A DNA stretch of 64,000 nucleotides from Helcococcus bovis (lineage in GTDB: Bacteria > Bacillota > Clostridia > Tissierellales > Peptoniphilaceae): assembly GCF_046035435.1 (NCBI RefSeq), contig NZ_JBFNFH010000001.1. One strand, given 5' to 3'. Positions 43,774 to 52,294 of the stretch are shown here, one piece after another. Below the pieces are notes generated by a model. The model had not been told where the DNA came from. It saw nothing but the letters and a program-made list of their open reading frames with translations, and made no database searches. The position numbers were made by a program, and so were the translations under genes. Positions within the stretch are counted from its first letter, which is position 1. The number at the start of each line of letters is the position of its first letter.

Positions 43774-44217
43774 TTATCCTATTATCTCCTTCATCATATA
43801 CCTATCTTCATATTCTTTATATCCATTTTTAGGATAAAAAGAATATGACTCATACCAATTCTTTTTACTTTCACCCAAATGAACTCTTAAAGTCTTAATC
43901 CCTTTATTTTTTAAGTAATCCTCTACAAATGCCAGAAGTTTAGTACCTATCCCCCTTCTTTTCATAGATGGTTTTATATAAAATCTATGTAAAAAAGCTT
44001 CTTCTTTATTTTCTATTTTCGAATATCCTAAGCAACCCAAAACTTCTTCTTTTTGATTAACCACTAACCAAAACATGTCACCTTTATCAATATAATATTT
44101 ATTAATATCATATAAATCTTCTCTTAGATTTGAGTTAAGTCCAATACTAATCCTTGCTTCTTTAATCATTTGATGTAAATCTTCTTTATACCTATTAGAA
44201 TATTTTATTATTTTCAA
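43774..44217 (-). CDS. GNAT family N-acetyltransferase (small)
   Basis: A 147-aa single-domain GNAT fold. The core is FWLVVNQKEEVLGCLGYSKI, then FYIKPSMKRRGIGTKLLAF with acetyl-CoA loop RRGIGT, and the C-terminal FYPKNGYKEYEDRYMMKE. The substrate is unknown. The start is a TTG at 44217 with AGGAG seven bases upstream; no better ATG fits the fold. It is tightly linked to the nucleoside phosphorylase gene (2-base gap) and to the NUDIX gene (20-base gap). Confidence 0.85.
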   Translation of the reverse strand: MKIIKYSNRYKEDLHQMIKEARISIGLNSNLREDLYDINKYYIDKGDMFWLVVNQKEEVLGCLGYSKIENKEEAFLHRFYIKPSMKRRGIGTKLLAFVEDYLKNKGIKTLRVHLGESKKNWYESYSFYPKNGYKEYEDRYMMKEIIG

Positions 44218-44237
44218 AATATTACTCCTAGAATGTT

Positions 44238-44765
44238 TTAATAAATCTCATTTTCCAAAATTTTTGTAGCATGCTCCAAAACAAGTATTTCTCTATCAGC
44301 AATAAGCTTTCCCAATCTTGTATTTGAACATTTAACATACTCTCTTCTAGCTTCTTCATATGTTAATTTCAAGGTAGATAAATGAAAATCATTTATCTCC
44401 GAGTCTGTCATTTCTTTTTCTCCAAATGACTTAATTTTACACAAATAATAATTATTAATATTTCGTCTATGAATCAAATTATAAAAATCTTTTACTACTC
44501 CTAATTTAGTTATAATCTCTACTTCAACGCCTAATTCTTCTTTAAGTTCTCTAACTATTGCTTCCTCAAGATTTTCTCCTGATTCAACTCCACCACCTGC
44601 TGTTTCAATAAGTGTTGCTTTACCGAAATCATCATCTCTCTCAACTCTAACAAAATAATAATTTTCTTCATTATCTATAACTATAGCTCTTACAATATCT
44701 CTATCATGATCTGTATAGGTAAAATCCCATTGAGTATCTTGCAATGATATATTTAATTCTTTCAT
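44238..44765 (-). CDS. NUDIX hydrolase
   Basis: Predicted pyrophosphohydrolase acting on a nucleoside diphosphate derivative, 175 aa. The Nudix box is intact: GGGVESGENLEEAIVREL followed by KEELGVEVE (pattern GX5EX7REUXEEXGU, near residues 57-79). The surrounding fold has ENYYFVRVERDDDFG and the late FHLSTLKLTYEEA. It lies in a same-strand run with a hydrolase upstream and two genes downstream. The ribosome site is weak (GGATGGATGA). Confidence 0.9.
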   Translation of the reverse strand: MKELNISLQDTQWDFTYTDHDRDIVRAIVIDNEENYYFVRVERDDDFGKATLIETAGGGVESGENLEEAIVRELKEELGVEVEIITKLGVVKDFYNLIHRRNINNYYLCKIKSFGEKEMTDSEINDFHLSTLKLTYEEARREYVKCSNTRLGKLIADREILVLEHATKILENEIY

Positions 44766-44805
44766 CTAATCATCCATCCTTATACAAAAATATAATTTTT
44801 CACAA

Positions 44806-45447
44806 TCAAAATTTATCCAAATATCTAACTATTTCTTTACCAATTTCTTCAGGTTTTTCACTATAAAAATCATGATTTGTATTTTCAATAAATACAATTT
44901 CAATATTTTTTCTATCAAGTTTATTGTAATTTTTAACCTTGTTTAACTTATAGTCATATGCTTCTTTTGGTGTATCTGATAAAAGTAATAAAATGTCTTT
45001 TTCCGTATTTATCGAAAATATATCTTTATATTGATCAAATCTCAAGTCAAAAAGTGAGCATACAGTATCAGGATTCATATCTAAATTGTTTTGCTTAATA
45101 TAATTTCTACTCCACTCTTTTTCTTCTTCTAAAGTTGTTTGCATAAAATCATTTCCAAATACTCCACCATCAAGTATTATAGTAGATTTAGGATTGATAT
45201 CATCTATGAATTTTAATATTAAATCTGCTCCTAATGAATATCCCATAACAAGAGAATTACAAGGAATAACTGACTTTATCCAATTTACAAAATCTTCTAT
45301 ATTTTCTATTTTAGTATTTATATTAGAATATTGTCCTGGCAAGTCTATATAAATAATTTCATAATTTTGACTATTTAAGAATTTGTTAAATTCTAATATA
45401 GACTCCTCTTTAGCCCCCAATCCTGAAAGCATATATATTTTTTTCAT
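44806..45447 (-). CDS. Small alpha/beta hydrolase
   Basis: A 213-aa protein with the nucleophile elbow MGYSLGAD (Ser near residue 71), an N-terminal KIYMLSGLGAKEESILEF strand-turn containing the oxyanion region, Asp in TIILDGGVFG and a C-terminal His in NTNHDFYSEKPEEI. No lid domain is visible. It begins 10 bases after the DUF234-type ATPase stop codon with an AAGGAG site, so the two are probably one transcript. The substrate is unknown. Confidence 0.82.
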   Translation of the reverse strand: MKKIYMLSGLGAKEESILEFNKFLNSQNYEIIYIDLPGQYSNINTKIENIEDFVNWIKSVIPCNSLVMGYSLGADLILKFIDDINPKSTIILDGGVFGNDFMQTTLEEEKEWSRNYIKQNNLDMNPDTVCSLFDLRFDQYKDIFSINTEKDILLLLSDTPKEAYDYKLNKVKNYNKLDRKNIEIVFIENTNHDFYSEKPEEIGKEIVRYLDKF

Positions 45448-45457
45448 AATTAACTCC

Positions 45458-46843
45458 TTATTGTATATTATACATATCTTCTAACTTTATCAATTCTACA
45501 TTATTTCCTACTTTCATTTTACTGAAATCTGATAAACTTGTTATCCAATAAAAGGATTCTTTATAAGAAAAATTTAAGGATTTTTCAACTAAATTATCAA
45601 TTACCGATTTATCAATCAACTCATTTTTCCACTTTGCTTCTAAAAATAAATATTTCTCATTATCTCCATAAGCGATCATGTCAATTTCTGATTCTTTCTT
45701 TAATCTGCTATCATTCCCCCACCAATTACCATAATCATTTGGAAAAATTGGTATTAATCCTCTTTTAAATCTTTCTTCAAAATATTCTATAGAAATTTTT
45801 TCAAAAACTTTTCCCATATAATCATTTAAGTTATCTTTTATAGACTTATTGTAAACTAATACGCCCATATCTAAATTAATAAGATTTAAATTCTTTTGAA
45901 CAAATTTATACCAAAAAGAAAACATTGTATCACTTATTAAATATATTGGTCTTTTAGATTTTCTATTTAATACAGGAGTCTTTTTTTCAATTATTCCTAA
46001 CTCAATTAATGAATTTAAATAATGATTTAAGCTACCAGTCGCTAAACTTACTTTATTTGCAATCTCGTTTAATTTAGTAGATCCTTGGGAAATAGAAAAT
46101 AAAATATCATTATAAGTTTTAGGCTGTCTAAGCTCTTGTTTTAATAGATTTGATGTTTCTTCATATAAACGACCATTAACTTTTAAAAATATTTCAACTA
46201 TATTTTCTTGTAAACTTTTAGAATCATTAAAATAAGTTAAATATTCAGCAACACCATTAGTCAATCCATATACTATCGCCTTATCTTTATAAGAATATTT
46301 TTCTACAAATTCTGAAGCTTCTAAATAATTAAATGTATTTATCTTATATTGACTCGTTCTTCTCCCATATAAAGGACTCTTATATCCTAAAACCTGCTCT
46401 TCCATAAAACTCATTGATGAACCACATAAAATTAAAAATAATTTACTTTTATATTTATATTCATCTATTAAACTTTGAATTAATGATGAAATATATGGTG
46501 ATGATTCTGCCAAATAAGGATATTCATCTATAACAAAAATTATTTTATTATTAATACTATACTCAAATAAAAATTTAAATGCTCTTTCAAAAGTATCAAA
46601 AGCCGGCAAACCTAATATATTTCCACAAGCTCTATAAATAGCTTCTGACAATAAATTTAAATTAATTACCACATTTGATTCTAATCCAACAAAATAATAT
46701 CCTGGCTTATTTTTTAAAAATTCCTTTATCAAATAAGTTTTTCCAACTCTTCTTCTCCCATAAATTACTGAAAAAGCAAAATCATTATTATTAAATTCAT
46801 TATTAAGCTCATTCAATTCAAAATTTCTACCTATAAATTTCAT
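45458..46843 (-). CDS. ATPase with C-terminal DUF234 PD-(D/E)XK nuclease-like domain
   Basis: Archaeal-type AAA ATPase fused to a nuclease-like domain, 461 aa; function unknown. N-terminal ATPase: Walker A YGRRRVGKT (residues 28-36), Walker B IIFVIDEYPYLAES, sensor LFLILCGSSMSFMEE. A winged helix follows (about 235-290, LNEIANKVSLATGSLNHYLNSLIELGI). The C-terminal domain reads EKISIEYFEERF...ESEIDMIAYGDNEKYLFLEAKW, a complete E...D...ExK nuclease pattern, unlike the DUF4143 protein at 40 kb. The ATG has a GAGGTGA site behind a palindrome-bearing promoter. Confidence 0.85.
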   Translation of the reverse strand: MKFIGRNFELNELNNEFNNNDFAFSVIYGRRRVGKTYLIKEFLKNKPGYYFVGLESNVVINLNLLSEAIYRACGNILGLPAFDTFERAFKFLFEYSINNKIIFVIDEYPYLAESSPYISSLIQSLIDEYKYKSKLFLILCGSSMSFMEEQVLGYKSPLYGRRTSQYKINTFNYLEASEFVEKYSYKDKAIVYGLTNGVAEYLTYFNDSKSLQENIVEIFLKVNGRLYEETSNLLKQELRQPKTYNDILFSISQGSTKLNEIANKVSLATGSLNHYLNSLIELGIIEKKTPVLNRKSKRPIYLISDTMFSFWYKFVQKNLNLINLDMGVLVYNKSIKDNLNDYMGKVFEKISIEYFEERFKRGLIPIFPNDYGNWWGNDSRLKKESEIDMIAYGDNEKYLFLEAKWKNELIDKSVIDNLVEKSLNFSYKESFYWITSLSDFSKMKVGNNVELIKLEDMYNIQ

Positions 46844-46860
46844 ATAATCACCTCAAATAT

Positions 46861-46905
46861 ATTATATAATACAATAATACGATATGCAATAATATATTAT
46901 TGCAT
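46861..46905 (-). promoter_or_regulatory. Promoter with perfect 22-bp palindrome over the -35 box
   Basis: On the minus strand TTGCAT (46889-46884), 17-bp spacer, TATAAT (46866-46861) forms a good sigma-A promoter for the DUF234-type ATPase. A perfect palindrome (46884-46905, half-site ATGCAATAATA) includes the -35 hexamer. Looser copies of AATAATA and ACAATAATAC flank it. This is a likely operator. Its sequence differs from the one at 41.3 kb, so each gene would have its own regulator or autoregulation. Confidence 0.7.
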
Positions 46906-47026
46906 AATACATTATTATATTTATATTTTACTATTTGTCGCATATATCTCCTCTTAAATTTAATTTTTCTTGATAATCATGTATTATAACACTTTTTATA
47001 TATTCAATAAATAACCACTTACAAAA

Positions 47027-49186
47027 CTAATACAAAACAAACTTCTCCAAAAACTCTACAACATCATATTTATACTTATATGGATATATCGAATATCCAT
47101 ATCTATTAATATAAATTTCAATATTTCCTTGCTTGTCCGTTCTAAATATTTTTATATTTCTCTTTTTAAGTCTTTGCAATAATTGAGTATGTGGATGCCC
47201 ATATCTATTATTGAAACCTGCCGATATAAGTGCATTTGTGATATTTGGATTGTTTTGTAAAAACTCCTCACTTGTGGAATGATTTGAGCCATGATGTGAA
47301 ACTTTAAGAAAATCTATCCTATCCCCAATTTTTATAAATTTCTCATTTTCCTCAACATCTCCTGTGAGTAAAATCTTACTATTAAAAATTTTTAGCAAAA
47401 GCACAAGCGAACTATCATTAGAAGACTTTGCATTTTTACCGTCTAAAATCACTTCAAACTTAGCATTCCCAATATTTATCTTTTCTCCATTTTTTACAGA
47501 TTTTGCATTATAATTTTTTAATGTGTTGGAATAAATTTTTCCAACATTCATAACTGATACTAAATATTGCAAATTGCCCATGTGATCGAAATCATTGTGT
47601 GAAATAAAGACATTGTCTATTTTTGTAACACCATTCTTATATAAATAATCAAAAAGATTTCTACCCGATAATTCGGGATTAAACATATTTCCACCAGTAT
47701 CTATAAGTGTTGTAATTCCTTTGTTTCTGAGCATTACTGCATCTCCCTGACCTACATCAATAACATTTATTACAGCATAAGGCAGCAAGAATGTTTTCAG
47801 TAAAATTACTGGAAAAATGGTAAAAATTAGGTATAATTTCCTATTTTTTCTAAATTTATATAAAATCATTCTATAATTTAAGATGCAAATTATAATCAAA
47901 TAATAAACGACTATCATTTTTACATTTGAATACGGGAATGTTATTTCAAATGAATCTTTTATTGTATTTAGGGGGTAGATTATAAGTGAAATGATGTAAA
48001 AAATTCCTTCTATAAATATACTTACTAATTTTAATCTAATAAAAATATAGATAAAACCTGATAATAGAGCCACACTTACAAATGGTAAAATCAATATATT
48101 TGTAAAAATGGAGAGTAAATTTATTTTATTGAAAAAATAGATTGAAAATGGAATTAATCCTATTTGAATGGCTATTGGTGTAATAAACATTTTTGGCATT
48201 TTTCTATATAATTTAGCCACTTTATTAGGTAAGTAATAAATCGAAAACATAGTTATATAGCTAAGATAAAATCCCGTTGAATAAATGAAAAACGGATTTA
48301 CAATCAATGATAATAACATGGATACAAAGAGTGTATTATATTTGTCTTTTATATTATTTGTGTAAATTGCAAGCATTGTTACGCTATACATGCTTAAAGC
48401 TCTGATTAAAGAAATAGGAAAATCAACGAGATATCCATAAAATATTAAAAACATTATTACAAATATTCCAAAATATTTTTTGCTTATTTTCATTCTCCTG
48501 CCAATATTATCCAAAAATAATATTAAAATATTTAAATGAAGCCCTGAAATGGCTAAAACATGAGATAATCCTAAATCTTTAAAATCATCAAACATTTCAT
48601 TATCGGATTTTTCCGATAAAATCATAGAGTTCATAAACGCCGAAGAAATATTATTTAAATTTTTATCAAAAAATTCTTTAAGATGATTATAAATGTTGTA
48701 TTTCAATCTGTATTGATGTCCAATTTTAGATACACTTTTTGAATTAACTTCATAAAAAACATTCTTACTTTTTAAATAACTTTCCATGTTGAATGTATTA
48801 AAATTGTTAGATGTCTTTGGTGTACTTAACTTTTCAGTGAATGAAACAATATCACCTAAGGAAAAATCTTTGTTGGTCTTTAATAAAATATTAGCATTTT
48901 TATATTTTAAATAATAATGATTGTTAAACTCTTTTACTTCTTTTCTAAATATTTCCGCATTGATTTTTGTCTGTTTTACTTGATTTGAGGGATATCTAAC
49001 TTGTGTAGAAATTATTGAAATAGAAATAATTGAAATCATTAGTATAGCATTTTTTTTATTTTTACTATAAAATAAAAGGAAAATGAGTGATAAAAAAATA
49101 TAAAAATTTAAGTTAAGGGCAAAAAATTCATAAAAAATTATACCTAAAATATAATAAGTTAAAATGAGTATTATTGGTCTTTTCAT
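47027..49186 (-). CDS. comEC: DNA uptake channel protein ComEC/Rec2
   Basis: Polytopic membrane protein that passes single-stranded DNA into the cell in natural transformation. It is 719 aa from ATG 49186, chosen for its AGGAG site; a start 28 codons upstream would run into the divergent gene. An N-terminal helix pair and an OB-like external region precede the Competence domain (about 215-455, LSHVLAISGLHLNILIL). The C-terminal metallo-beta-lactamase domain has NVIDVGQGDAVMLR, LIDTG, ISHNDFDHMG and HHGSNHS. No comEA or comEB lies beside it. It is divergent from the AlaX-like gene with 20 bases between start codons. Confidence 0.94.
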   Translation of the reverse strand: MKRPIILILTYYILGIIFYEFFALNLNFYIFLSLIFLLFYSKNKKNAILMISIISISIISTQVRYPSNQVKQTKINAEIFRKEVKEFNNHYYLKYKNANILLKTNKDFSLGDIVSFTEKLSTPKTSNNFNTFNMESYLKSKNVFYEVNSKSVSKIGHQYRLKYNIYNHLKEFFDKNLNNISSAFMNSMILSEKSDNEMFDDFKDLGLSHVLAISGLHLNILILFLDNIGRRMKISKKYFGIFVIMFLIFYGYLVDFPISLIRALSMYSVTMLAIYTNNIKDKYNTLFVSMLLSLIVNPFFIYSTGFYLSYITMFSIYYLPNKVAKLYRKMPKMFITPIAIQIGLIPFSIYFFNKINLLSIFTNILILPFVSVALLSGFIYIFIRLKLVSIFIEGIFYIISLIIYPLNTIKDSFEITFPYSNVKMIVVYYLIIICILNYRMILYKFRKNRKLYLIFTIFPVILLKTFLLPYAVINVIDVGQGDAVMLRNKGITTLIDTGGNMFNPELSGRNLFDYLYKNGVTKIDNVFISHNDFDHMGNLQYLVSVMNVGKIYSNTLKNYNAKSVKNGEKINIGNAKFEVILDGKNAKSSNDSSLVLLLKIFNSKILLTGDVEENEKFIKIGDRIDFLKVSHHGSNHSTSEEFLQNNPNITNALISAGFNNRYGHPHTQLLQRLKKRNIKIFRTDKQGNIEIYINRYGYSIYPYKYKYDVVEFLEKFVLY

Positions 49187-49206
49187 GGAAGCTCCTAGAG
49201 GTAAAA

Positions 49207-49821
49207 ATGTTAAATAGTTATATAAATCAAATAGATACACATATAATAAAAAGAAAGTTTTTTGAAGCAAAATATCATATTGTTCCTGCTGATAGCATTT
49301 TATTGGATTATAAAAAACTTAATATTGAACAAGAAGATATTTTTATAAATGGACATAAAGTTGATCATATTTATGACTCAAGTGTTGGAAAAGTTTTAGT
49401 ATCAAACTTTAAACCAATAACTGATAAAATAAGTATATCAGTAAATTATGAAAATAGATATAAAATTTTAAAATCTTTGACAGCAAGATTACTTATTAAA
49501 TCTGTTTTAAAAAAATATTTTTCTTTAGACTGTGATAATTTTTATACTGGTATAGAAAAATCAAGCTTTTCAATAAATAATTTATTTTTTGATGAAGATG
49601 TAAAAAAGATAATTACTACACTTGAAAAAAATATTAATGAATACATTAAACATGATGTAAAAATTGTTAAATCAGATGATAATAAAACTACTATACCTGG
49701 TATTTTTTATATCGAAGAAAACTACATTACTGTATCATCATTATCAGAAATAAGATATTTTAAAATAGATAATTATACTTTTAATAATAATGGTGTTGTT
49801 ATTAATTATAATATAAATTAA
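49207..49821 (+). CDS. Degenerate AlaX-like (tRNA editing domain) protein
   Basis: A 204-aa protein of uncertain role, started at ATG 49207 (AGAGG six bases upstream). The layout resembles AlaX/alanyl-tRNA-synthetase editing proteins: a strand region EDIFINGHKVDHIYDSSVGKVL, then YENRYKILKSLTARLLIKSV where AlaX has R..LM..H.A.HLL, and later EKNINEYIKHDVKIV. The zinc-binding HxxxH is replaced by SxxxR, so deacylase activity is unlikely. Conservation of the fold is my inference from pattern only. It shares a 20-bp start region with comEC, facing away from it. Confidence 0.5.
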   Translation: MLNSYINQIDTHIIKRKFFEAKYHIVPADSILLDYKKLNIEQEDIFINGHKVDHIYDSSVGKVLVSNFKPITDKISISVNYENRYKILKSLTARLLIKSVLKKYFSLDCDNFYTGIEKSSFSINNLFFDEDVKKIITTLEKNINEYIKHDVKIVKSDDNKTTIPGIFYIEENYITVSSLSEIRYFKIDNYTFNNNGVVINYNIN

Positions 49822-49831
49822 ATTAAATATA

Positions 49832-49895
49832 AACAGGAGGAAAAACATAATCGTTAATAAAAATTAACAATTATTTCAGGATTTCCTCCTTTGTT
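49832..49895. terminator. Bidirectional terminator between convergent genes
   Basis: Outer arms GGAGGAAA and TTTCCTCC enclose an inner GTTAAT-AAAA-ATTAAC hairpin, with T-rich flanks on both strands. It lies between the AlaX-like gene and the sigma-like gene, whose 3' ends face each other. The left arm contains a perfect Shine-Dalgarno sequence that the fold would hide. Confidence 0.8.
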
Positions 49896-50259
49896 ATTTT
49901 ATATTAAATAATCCTTTAAACTCGTTTATATACTTACTCATTTTATCATATATTTTTCTCATCCTCCTATGATATGTCGATTCTGATATATAAAGTATTA
50001 AGCAAATATCATGAACTGACATTCTATATTTAAACTTCATTTCTATTAAATCTTTTTCTTTATCATCAAGTTTTGAAAATAAAAGAAACATTAACAGTTC
50101 ACTATTATTTATATTTATTTCTTCTTTATTTTTTCTTATTCTCCTTTTATCAATAAAATATTTATAATCTTCCTCTTTTACAACATTTTTATACTCTTTT
50201 TTATACTTATAAAAATTATCAAATATCTCTTCTATTAATTTTTTATTAGAATATTTCAT
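49894..50259 (-). CDS. Small sigma-70 region 4-like regulator
   Basis: A 121-aa protein. Residues about 60-115 (LDDKEKDLIEMKFKYRMSVH followed by DICLILYISESTYHRRMRKI) have the spacing of a sigma region 4 or ArpU/RinA-like helix-turn-helix. The N-terminal half is Lys/Glu-rich and shows no recognisable domain. No region 2 is visible, so it is probably not a complete sigma factor. It has its own promoter region. The neighbour comEC hints at, but does not show, a competence role. Prophage-derived regulators of this form are also common. Confidence 0.55.
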   Translation of the reverse strand: MKYSNKKLIEEIFDNFYKYKKEYKNVVKEEDYKYFIDKRRIRKNKEEININNSELLMFLLFSKLDDKEKDLIEMKFKYRMSVHDICLILYISESTYHRRMRKIYDKMSKYINEFKGLFNIK

Positions 50260-50341
50260 TTTTATATATCCTGTATTTCTCCCCCCTGAATACTTTATAA
50301 ATATACATAAAAAAGGAAGAATTAATCAAGATACAAAAAAA

Positions 50342-50379
50342 AATACTATATAATCATTTTTTCTTGATTATATAGTATT
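50342..50379 (-). terminator. Terminator after the HAD gene
   Basis: A perfect 15-bp AT-rich stem (50342-50356 with 50365-50379), an 8-base loop and a long T-tract on the minus strand. Confidence 0.9.
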
Positions 50380-50401
50380 TTACTATTCATTATATTAAAT
50401 T

Positions 50402-51136
50402 TTATTCAGTAGTTAATGTATAATGATCTACATTGATATCTACATGATAAATTACATCTTTTCTTTCAACAACTATATCAACCCTACTTGTAAGTTCTTC
50501 ATCATCTCTTATAATATCCAAAAACTTTTTAGATGGATTAATTGCTGTTGCATTTTTCATTGTTTTTAACATTGAATAATCTCCATTTGTATCTCCATAT
50601 GCATATGAATTTTCAATGTCAATATCATATTTTTCAACTAAAAGTTTTATCTCTTTTAATTTAGAATCACTGTCCCACATTTGAGAAATTTCTCCTGTAA
50701 AATTACCTTCTGAATCAAAAACATAATCTGTACCTGAGCAATCGTCAATATTATATACTTTCCCTAGCATTTTTACTAAATATGTTGGAGAACCTGATAC
50801 AAAAAACACCTTATGTCCTTGATCTTGATGCCATTTGATTCTATCTCTTGTAAATGTATAAACTAGCTCTCCTTCTTCTTTAATTACTTGCTTAGCAGTT
50901 TCTACAATTAAAGCTTTATTTATTCCCATTAATTTTTCTTTATATAAAAGACCTATTTCTGAAATATAATCGTCATAATCTCCATATCTTTTTTCAAATG
51001 CTTCATACTTTGCTTTTATATTTTTTATATATGATTCTTCATCAATTATGCCGTATTTTACTAATTTTTTAAAATGTTTTACCATAATAGATTCTCTCAT
51101 TAAAGTACCGTCAATATCAAAAAAAGCACCTATCAT
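50402..51136 (-). CDS. HAD-IB family phosphatase (SerB-like)
   Basis: Predicted phosphomonoesterase of the haloacid dehalogenase superfamily, subfamily IB, 244 aa. Motif I is FFDIDGTLM (nucleophile Asp8, acid Asp10), motif II VFFVSGSPTYL, motif III Lys region with AYGDTNGDYSML as motif IV. The cap is short and helical. The group includes phosphoserine phosphatases and phospholipid or teichoic-acid-related phosphatases; the substrate is unknown here. An AGGAGG site precedes the ATG. It is the last gene of a run with the 111-aa membrane protein, map and the TPR gene. Confidence 0.88.
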   Translation of the reverse strand: MIGAFFDIDGTLMRESIMVKHFKKLVKYGIIDEESYIKNIKAKYEAFEKRYGDYDDYISEIGLLYKEKLMGINKALIVETAKQVIKEEGELVYTFTRDRIKWHQDQGHKVFFVSGSPTYLVKMLGKVYNIDDCSGTDYVFDSEGNFTGEISQMWDSDSKLKEIKLLVEKYDIDIENSYAYGDTNGDYSMLKTMKNATAINPSKKFLDIIRDDEELTSRVDIVVERKDVIYHVDINVDHYTLTTE

Positions 51137-51144
51137 AAAACCTC

Positions 51145-51480
51145 CTATTTTCTCTTAACAGTTTTTTTCTTAAAGATTCCTCCCAAGGAATCTAATATAT
51201 CTAAAATATACGCAAACAAAATTCCCACTAATCCAAAAGTAATAATCTCCGTACCTAATTTAAGTAATACCAATCCCGTTGAACTTAGTAAAAAAATATA
51301 TCCATTAATAAATAAAATTAATCCAAAAACAAAAATTATCAAATTAACATAATATTTCATTTTTTTATTTTTTATAAATGAATATAATAATATAGTTACA
51401 ACTATAGAAGCTATAACTAAGATAGGAATAATACTATTTGCACTCCCATACTTTGAAATTAATTGAAGTATTGATCTCAT
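51145..51480 (-). CDS. Small membrane protein, three helices
   Basis: A 111-aa protein I do not recognise. Hydrophobic segments lie at about 17-35 (IPILVIASIVVTILLYSFI), 42-66 and 70-95, and the tail KKKTVKRK is basic, predicting a cytoplasmic C-terminus. It is 9 bases after map with AGGAG inside the gap and 8 bases before the HAD phosphatase, so all are probably co-transcribed. No function can be assigned. Confidence 0.75.
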   Translation of the reverse strand: MRSILQLISKYGSANSIIPILVIASIVVTILLYSFIKNKKMKYYVNLIIFVFGLILFINGYIFLLSSTGLVLLKLGTEIITFGLVGILFAYILDILDSLGGIFKKKTVKRK

Positions 51481-51489
51481 CTTCTTCTC

Positions 51490-52293
51490 CTAAAATTTAT
51501 AATTTTTTATCCATTGTTTTTCTTCTTCATTTAATTCATAATCATCTTGATTTGTTAAAATGTCTGCCTTACCATCTTTTACAACAAATGTATGTTCAAA
51601 TTGGCATGATTTCTTTCCATCTCTTGTTCTAGCTGTCCAACCATCACTATCAATTTTCATCATCCAAGTCCCAACATTAACCATTGGTTCCACTGTAATA
51701 ACCATGTTTTCCATCAATCTTCTTCCTCTTCCCGCTTTTCCATAATGAGGAACTTGAGGATCTTCATGCATTTCTTTACCAATACCATGTCCTATAAAAT
51801 CTCTAACAACTGAAAAACCTTCTCCTTCTACATAAGTTTGAATGGCATTTCCAATGTCTCCAATTCTATTGCCAGCTACTGCCTGTTCAATTCCCAAATA
51901 CATACTTTTTTCTGTAACTTCCATCAGTTTTTTATCTTGTTCTGAAAGTTCACCAATTGCATATGACCAGCATGAATCTGATAAATACCCATTATAGTTA
52001 ACAACATTATCAATTGATAAAATGTCCCCTTCTTTTAATACAACATCTTTACTTGGAAATCCATGGCAAATAACATCATTTAATGATGTACATAATGCAT
52101 ATGGAAATCCTTCATATCCTTTTTGACTAGGGATTGCATTCTTAAATTTCATAAATGCATCTGCAAAATCATTAACTTGCAATGTAGTCAATCCTGGTCT
52201 TAAAATTTCTCTTATTGCCAAATGAGTTTTACACAAAATTTCTCCTGATTTTCTCATTCCTTCTATTTCTTCTTTTGTCTTAAGTGTAATCAT
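51490..52293 (-). CDS. map: Methionine aminopeptidase, type I
   Basis: Removes initiator Met from nascent proteins in the cytosol; 267 aa. ATG 52293 is chosen because TTGGAG lies seven bases upstream, inside the end of the TPR gene. The pita-bread fold residues are visible: metal ligands Asp (LSIDNVVNYNG), Asp (YLSDSCWSY), His (IGHGIGKEMHEDP), Glu (ITVEPM) and Glu (QFEHTFVV). A C-terminal tail of about 20 residues follows the last ligand. It is not next to ribosomal protein genes, so it may be an additional copy beside the usual one. Confidence 0.95.
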   Translation of the reverse strand: MITLKTKEEIEGMRKSGEILCKTHLAIREILRPGLTTLQVNDFADAFMKFKNAIPSQKGYEGFPYALCTSLNDVICHGFPSKDVVLKEGDILSIDNVVNYNGYLSDSCWSYAIGELSEQDKKLMEVTEKSMYLGIEQAVAGNRIGDIGNAIQTYVEGEGFSVVRDFIGHGIGKEMHEDPQVPHYGKAGRGRRLMENMVITVEPMVNVGTWMMKIDSDGWTARTRDGKKSCQFEHTFVVKDGKADILTNQDDYELNEEEKQWIKNYKF

Positions 52294-52294
52294 A

